A stretch of DNA of 64,000 nt, from assembly GCA_031761405.1 (NCBI GenBank), contig JASEVX010000010.1, positions 26,249,545 through 26,313,544 on the forward strand, in the 5' to 3' direction. This document shows, piece by piece, positions 60,308-64,000 of the stretch (position 1 is its first letter; every line of letters starts with the position of its first letter). The notes under the pieces were generated by a model. That model worked only from the letters and a program-made list of their open reading frames with translations. It had not been told where the DNA came from and ran no database searches. Origin of the DNA: Serripes groenlandicus. Lineage: Eukaryota; Mollusca; Bivalvia; Cardiida; Cardiidae. Both the position numbers and the translations under genes were made by a program.

Positions 60308-61138
60308 CCTTTTCCCACATTCAGAAGACTTTTGAGGCATCTGCAGCAGATGACTTTTGGAAACATTGTGACAAAAGGAGAAATTGCTAACATTTAACAA
60401 ATTGTCCTTTTGTCACAATAAGTATACAATCATGTACTATCATTTATCTTAGCTACATTTATCCTTTAGCCACATTTATCATTTAGCTACATTTATCATT
60501 TAGCCTCATTTATTATTTATCCACATTTATCATTAAGTCACATTTATCATTTAGTCACATTTATCATCTAGCTACATTCATCATTTAGCCTCATTTATCA
60601 TTTAGCTATATTTATCATTTAGTCACATTTATCATTTAGCCTCATTTATCATTTAGACTCATTTATCATCTAGTCACATTTATCATTTAGTCACATTTAT
60701 CATTTAGCCTCATTTAGCTACATTTATCATTTAGCCACATTTATCATTTAGCTACATTTATCATTCAGTCACATTTATCATTTATCCACATTTATCATTT
60801 AGCTACATTTATCATTTAGTCACATTTATCATTTAGTCACATTTATCATTTAGCCTCATTTAGCTACATTTATCATTTAGCCTCATTTTATCATTTAGCT
60901 ACATTTATCATTAGCTACATTTATCATTTAGCTTCATTTATTATTTAGCTACATTTATCATTTAGCTTCATTTATCATTTAGCTTCATTTATCATTTAGA
61001 TTCATTTAGCTACATTTATCATTTAGCTTCATTTAGCTACATTTATCATTTAGCCTCATTTATCATTTAGCCACATTTATCATTTAGCCACATTTATCAT
61101 TTAGCTACAGATTTTGTTGTATTTTTGGAAGCGGTTAA
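60304..61138 (+). mobile_element. M1 MITE expanded by an internal minisatellite
   Basis: Left half TTAACCTTTTCCCACATTC ... TTGTCACAATAAG; right end GCTACAGATTTTGTTGTAT ... GGAAGCGGTTAA. The array at 60429-61108 lies where ACTATCATTTATAGAG would be. Confidence 0.8.
60429..61108. repeat. 17-bp minisatellite, about 40 units
   Basis: Units ACATTTATCATTTAGCY with variants at the last bases (CTAC, CCAC, GTCAC, CCTC, CTTC). Short higher-order patterns (TCATTTAGCTACATTTATC) recur. Confidence 0.95.
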
Positions 61139-61146
61139 TCAATGAA

Positions 61147-61235
61147 TTCTCCTTTTGCCACAATAATTACACATATACTATCATTTAGACACATTTCTCT
61201 GTTGCAGATTTGTTGTATTTTTGGAAATGCTAAAT
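61147..61235 (+). mobile_element. M1 right part
   Basis: CTCCTTTTGCCACAATAAT ... TACTATCATTTAGACAC ... GTTGTATTTTTGGAAATGC; looks like a duplicate of the host copy's right half with only one repeat unit. Confidence 0.65.
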
Positions 61236-61299
61236 CAATGAGTTCTTACCATGAAACAGTTACTGTCTCTACGCACTGATTTTATTATTTCACAAGTTT

Positions 61300-61400
61300 T
61301 GAAGACTTTTCCAAATATCATGATGAGCAATTCTTCCTATTCACACAATGTTTTTCAAAGTCATCTCTACAGAAGCTTAAAAATGTGTCAGCGTATGGAT
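61300..61400 (-). mobile_element. M1 remnant
   Basis: ATGATGAGCAATTCTTCC ... ACACAATGTTTTTCAAAGTC ... very worn right end. Confidence 0.45.
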
Positions 61401-61432
61401 CTACATGTCTAAAAACCGTTGATGCATAACAT

Positions 61433-61658
61433 TAACCCTTTCCCTCATATAGACGCTTTCTGACGCCTCTGCAGCAGGCTTTTTGAAAACATAGTGACAA
61501 AAGAAGAAATTGCACAAAACGAGCAATTTCTCCTTTTGTCACAATGTTTTCCACTTTTAGTCATAGGTTATCCATTCAATTATAGAGATTTTCCATTATT
61601 TGACAAAATATGTTCAAAGTCGTCTACTGCAGAATTGTCGTATGAGGGAAAGGGTTAA
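61433..61658 (+). mobile_element. M1 MITE, full length
   Basis: TTAA on both sides; hairpin GCACAAAACGAGC mismatched on one pair. Confidence 0.95.
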
Positions 61659-62214
61659 GCCATTTTGGAAGATGATTGCCAAAAGTACATTCATGATAGT
61701 GACATTTTGGAGATGAGTATAAACATTGTAAACATTCTAGAACAAATCTTTTCTCAATTTTAACCTGATTAGCCTTTCTCCTGCTGTATACTGTATGCGA
61801 CAACATTTACTTATCACAATATCCATGACAATGCATAAATGAAGACCAAGAGCCACTCATCTGTCGCAGAGGTGTCAGAAAGCGCCTACATGTGGGAAGT
61901 GGTTAATATCAGACATTTGAAGGACCGAAGAACAACAACGCCAAAACAAACAGTATCCAGCCACTTTCCGCGGGGGGAAATAACAGACACTCTACTGTAG
62001 CAGAGAAAGGGTTTTATTAATGTTTAAATTTACATTTATTGTTCACTTATCTTAATTATCTCCGGGTGACGGTGCAATGTGTGTGTGTACACAGACAGAT
62101 GGTGAAAGCCCTCTATTTGTTTTTTGTACAAATATTTGGGGAAGGACTGAATCAAATCTTGTCAATCACGAAACACCCAGGATACTTCAATTGTCTCCTC
62201 GTTGAATAATGGTT
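61659..62214. other. No gene; M1 end scrap at 61848-61907
   Basis: The scrap reads CTGTCGCAGAGGTGTCAG ... ATGTGGGAAGTGGTTAA. The rest is AT-rich with a GTGTGTGTGTACAC patch. Confidence 0.4.
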
Positions 62215-62365
62215 TTTATCCAATTTCAATAGCTTCTCTGTTATATCACGGCAACAGACTACCTAGATGATAAACCAGTACAAAGGATAGGAGTATAATA
62301 CCCAGGGGCACTCAAACCATGATCAAACTTGTTGGGTTGTCACCGGTCCCAAAGCCATCATGTTA
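62215..62365 (-). mobile_element. SINE B, diverged
   Basis: Tail side GTTATATCACGGCAACAG, body CCCAGGGGCACTCAAACC, head side ATGTTAACCACTCGATC. Confidence 0.6.
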
Positions 62366-62579
62366 ACCACTCGATCATGGAGGGTTTGTCAACATGCAAC
62401 TAGAAGTGTCCTTTTGCCACATAGTTTTCTACTTTAAGTCATAGGTTATCCATTCAATTATAGAGATTTTTCTATTATTTGACAAAATATGTTCAAAGTA
62501 GTCTGCTGCAGAATTGTCGTATGAGGGAAAGGGTTTACCACTTGGTCATGGAGGGTTTGTCAACATGCAACTAGAAGTG
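62366..62579. repeat. 43-bp direct repeat flanking a truncated M1
   Basis: ACCACTYGRTCATGGAGGG ... GCAACTAGAAGTG occurs at 62366-62408 and 62537-62579. The M1 right half (62409-62536) lies between. Confidence 0.8.
62409..62537 (+). mobile_element. M1 MITE, right part
   Basis: TCCTTTTGCCACATAG to GTATGAGGGAAAGGGTTT. Confidence 0.85.
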
Positions 62580-62633
62580 GATATGACTAAAGCTTTTCAT
62601 CATATTAGAGCAGTAGATAAAGTGCAGATTTAA

Positions 62634-62863
62634 TTAACACTTTCCCACATATAGACGCTTTCTGACACCTCTGCAGCAGACGGCTTTTCGAAAACATAGT
62701 GACAAAAGAAGAAATTGCACAGAACGTGCAATTTCTCCTTTTGCCACAATGTTTTCCACTTTTTGTCATAGGTTATCCATTCAATTATGGAGATTTTCTA
62801 TGTCTTGACAAAATAAGTTCAAAGTCGTCTGCTGCAGAATTGTCGTATGAGGGAAAGGGTTAA
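62634..62863 (+). mobile_element. M1 MITE, full length
   Basis: TTAA on both sides; left end CACTTTCCCACATATAG joined to a TCATA-type right end; hairpin TTGCACAGAACGTGCAA. Confidence 0.93.
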
Positions 62864-63222
62864 CACTTTCCCACATACAATGATCTGTAGCAGACGATGT
62901 TGTTCAAAACATCTAGCTTGTTAAAAATGTCAAAATTCGTGGAAATGAAAACTTCAAAAGCCATTTCACCTCTTGCCACAATGTTTTCAAAAGTTGTCTG
63001 CTGCAGATGCTTCAGAATGTACCTACAGCAAATCTGCAGCAGGCGACTTTGAAAATATCTACTTAAAAACATGAAAAAAACTCTATAATTGTAAGTATTA
63101 AATACTGAAAAAGGTTGAAAACATTGTGGCAAAATGAGAATTTGTTTGTTTTGAGCAATTTCTCCTTTTGTCACAATGTTTTTTAAAGTGGTCTGCTTCA
63201 GATGCATCAAAATGCACTTAAA
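62860..63222 (-). mobile_element. Two M1 copies in series
   Basis: 62860-63021 (CACTTTCCCACATAC ... CAGAATGTACC, hairpin lost) and 63022-63222 (ACAGCAAATCTGCAGC ... GCATCAAAATGCAC). The first shares TTAA with the preceding copy. Confidence 0.75.
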
Positions 63223-63289
63223 TCATTATTTGATCACTAAACCGTATGTTTGTTTTATTTGTTTTATTGGGGTTTAATAAATAATACAA

Positions 63290-63480
63290 CGTTTTCAACA
63301 TTATTTCAGTTATTGGCAACAGTTTACTTATTCATGATCCCTGGGAAAACAAACAAGTACTAGGCTAGGAAATATGCCCTGTCCAAGGGCACTCCACCAT
63401 GACTGTCTTGCCGCAACTGGGGATCCAACCCGGGACACCCAGTTTTAATATCCCCGATTTTAACCTTTTGAACAAGGCAG
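63290..63480 (-). mobile_element. SINE B
   Basis: ACGTTTTCAACATTATTTC tail side; GGGGATCCAACCCGGGACAC; head eroded (TTAACCTTTTGAACAAGG). Confidence 0.75.
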
Positions 63481-63484
63481 ATTC

Positions 63485-63525
63485 CTCTATGTTATGGGTA
63501 CTCAGAAGAGAGAGAGAGATATTGT
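63485..63525. mobile_element. M2 fragment with (GA)n
   Basis: CTATGTTATGGGTACTCAG then AGAGAGAGAGAGA. Confidence 0.45.
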
Positions 63526-63550
63526 GGAGTAAAGACCAGCTTACTCATGA

Positions 63551-63697
63551 TTAACCCTTTCCCTCATATAAACGCTTTCTGTTGCCTCTGCAGGAGACGG
63601 CTTTTTGAAAACATATTGACAAAAGAAGAAATTGCTCAAAACAAGCAATTTCTCCTTTTGCCTCAATGTTTTCCACTTTAAGTCATAGGTTATCCAT
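63551..63697 (+). mobile_element. M1 MITE, right end lost
   Basis: TTAACCCTTTCCCTCATATAA through the hairpin to AGGTTATCCATTTG. Confidence 0.85.
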
Positions 63698-63710
63698 TTG
63701 ACATGGTTTG

Positions 63711-63937
63711 TTATCCCTTTCCCACATACAACTAACCTGCAGCAGACAACTTTGAAAATATTGTGGCAAAAATATGGAATATCTCTAAAGACGAAAGCAT
63801 CATTATTGAAATGAATTGAAAACATTGTGGCAAAAGGAGGAATTGCTCATTATGAGCTATTTCTCCTTTTGCCATAATGTTTTTAAATGTTCTCTGCTGC
63901 AGTCACATAAAAGTGTATCTACATTTGAGAAAGGGTC
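63711..63937 (-). mobile_element. M1 MITE, nearly full
   Basis: TTATCCCTTTCCCACATAC; loop ATTATG; right end ATTTGAGAAAGGGT. Confidence 0.85.
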
Positions 63938-64000
63938 TCTGCCACAATGCTTTCAGGATCCTCTGATGCAGATGTGTCAAATTGTGGGAAATGGATAAGA
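63938..64000 (-). mobile_element. M1 right-end fragment at the window edge
   Basis: CTCTGCCACAATGCTTTC ... GTGTCAAATTGTGGGAAATGG. Confidence 0.65.

Noticed and set aside
61245..61340. Minus-strand 24-codon frame with donor GTAAGA after ATG
   Set aside because: Phase 0, and the frame begins in a worn M1 copy.

Overview
This is an AT-rich animal nuclear sequence, most likely from a bivalve mollusc. The basis is the set of tRNA-headed SINEs with AATCAAT-type tails and the Helitron-like elements built around 150-180 bp core tandem repeats (the 'pearl' type known from bivalves). There are no prokaryotic genes, no rRNA, no CRISPR array and no long ORF. Nearly every ORF over 60 codons is a chance translation of one repeat family.

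Genes: all credible coding sequence is on the minus strand and consists of small exons. One internal exon (293-380) encodes a charged coiled coil. Upstream of it are five well-supported ATG-bearing exons with usable or good splice donors (2733-2857, 13677-13813, 22449-22600, 40796-40902, 49500-49606) and two weaker ones (43343-43392, 48627-48646). All end in phase 2, the phase needed to join the exon at 293-380. The simplest reading is that about 49 kb of this window is the 5' part of one minus-strand gene with an array of alternative promoters and first exons, each giving a different N-terminus on a shared coiled-coil protein. I do not recognise the protein family. The 3' part of the gene lies beyond base 1.

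Repeats: the window is dominated by one non-autonomous transposon family, called M1 here, with well over 100 full or partial copies. A full copy is about 220-245 bp and has the ends TTAA-CCCTTTCCC ... GGGAAAGGG-TTAA. Inside the ends is a CTGCAGCAGACGACTTT inverted repeat and an off-centre hairpin made from AAATTGCTC...GAGCAATTT. The TTAA duplication and CCC terminus point to a piggyBac-type MITE. In this annotation M1 '+' means the hairpin-proximal end (GACGC side) is on the left. Its subfamilies differ in the base after CCCTTTCCC (TCATA or ACATA) and in the hairpin loop.

Other families: M2 (hairpin with GTGGGTACTCAAAAGAATC arms and CAGAGCTCTAGATAAGG ends); M3 (CGAGGGCTTGGCGTGAAAC ends, ATNT target duplication); M4 (CATCCTCGGTACCCAGGCT ends, 9-bp target duplication); Helitron-like elements (HLE; ends CTAGAA ... 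GGGGGTATAA, inserted between A and T without duplication); SINE A (tRNA-Asn-like head), SINE B, SINE C and SINE D; two isolated long hairpins; and several minisatellites. Many copies are nested, so the order of invasion can be read: HLE in M3 in M1, HLE in M1, M3 in HLE, SINE in M1, and M1 in M1.

Layout: 0.3-2.9 kb holds the shared coiled-coil exon and the nearest first exon. From 3 to 64 kb M1 copies occur about every 300-500 bp. They are broken by HLE tandem arrays (9.5, 12.9, 15.5, 39, 44, 46 and 56 kb), the other first exons (13.7, 22.5, 40.8, 43.4, 48.6 and 49.5 kb), and minisatellites at 17.4 kb and 60.4-61.1 kb.
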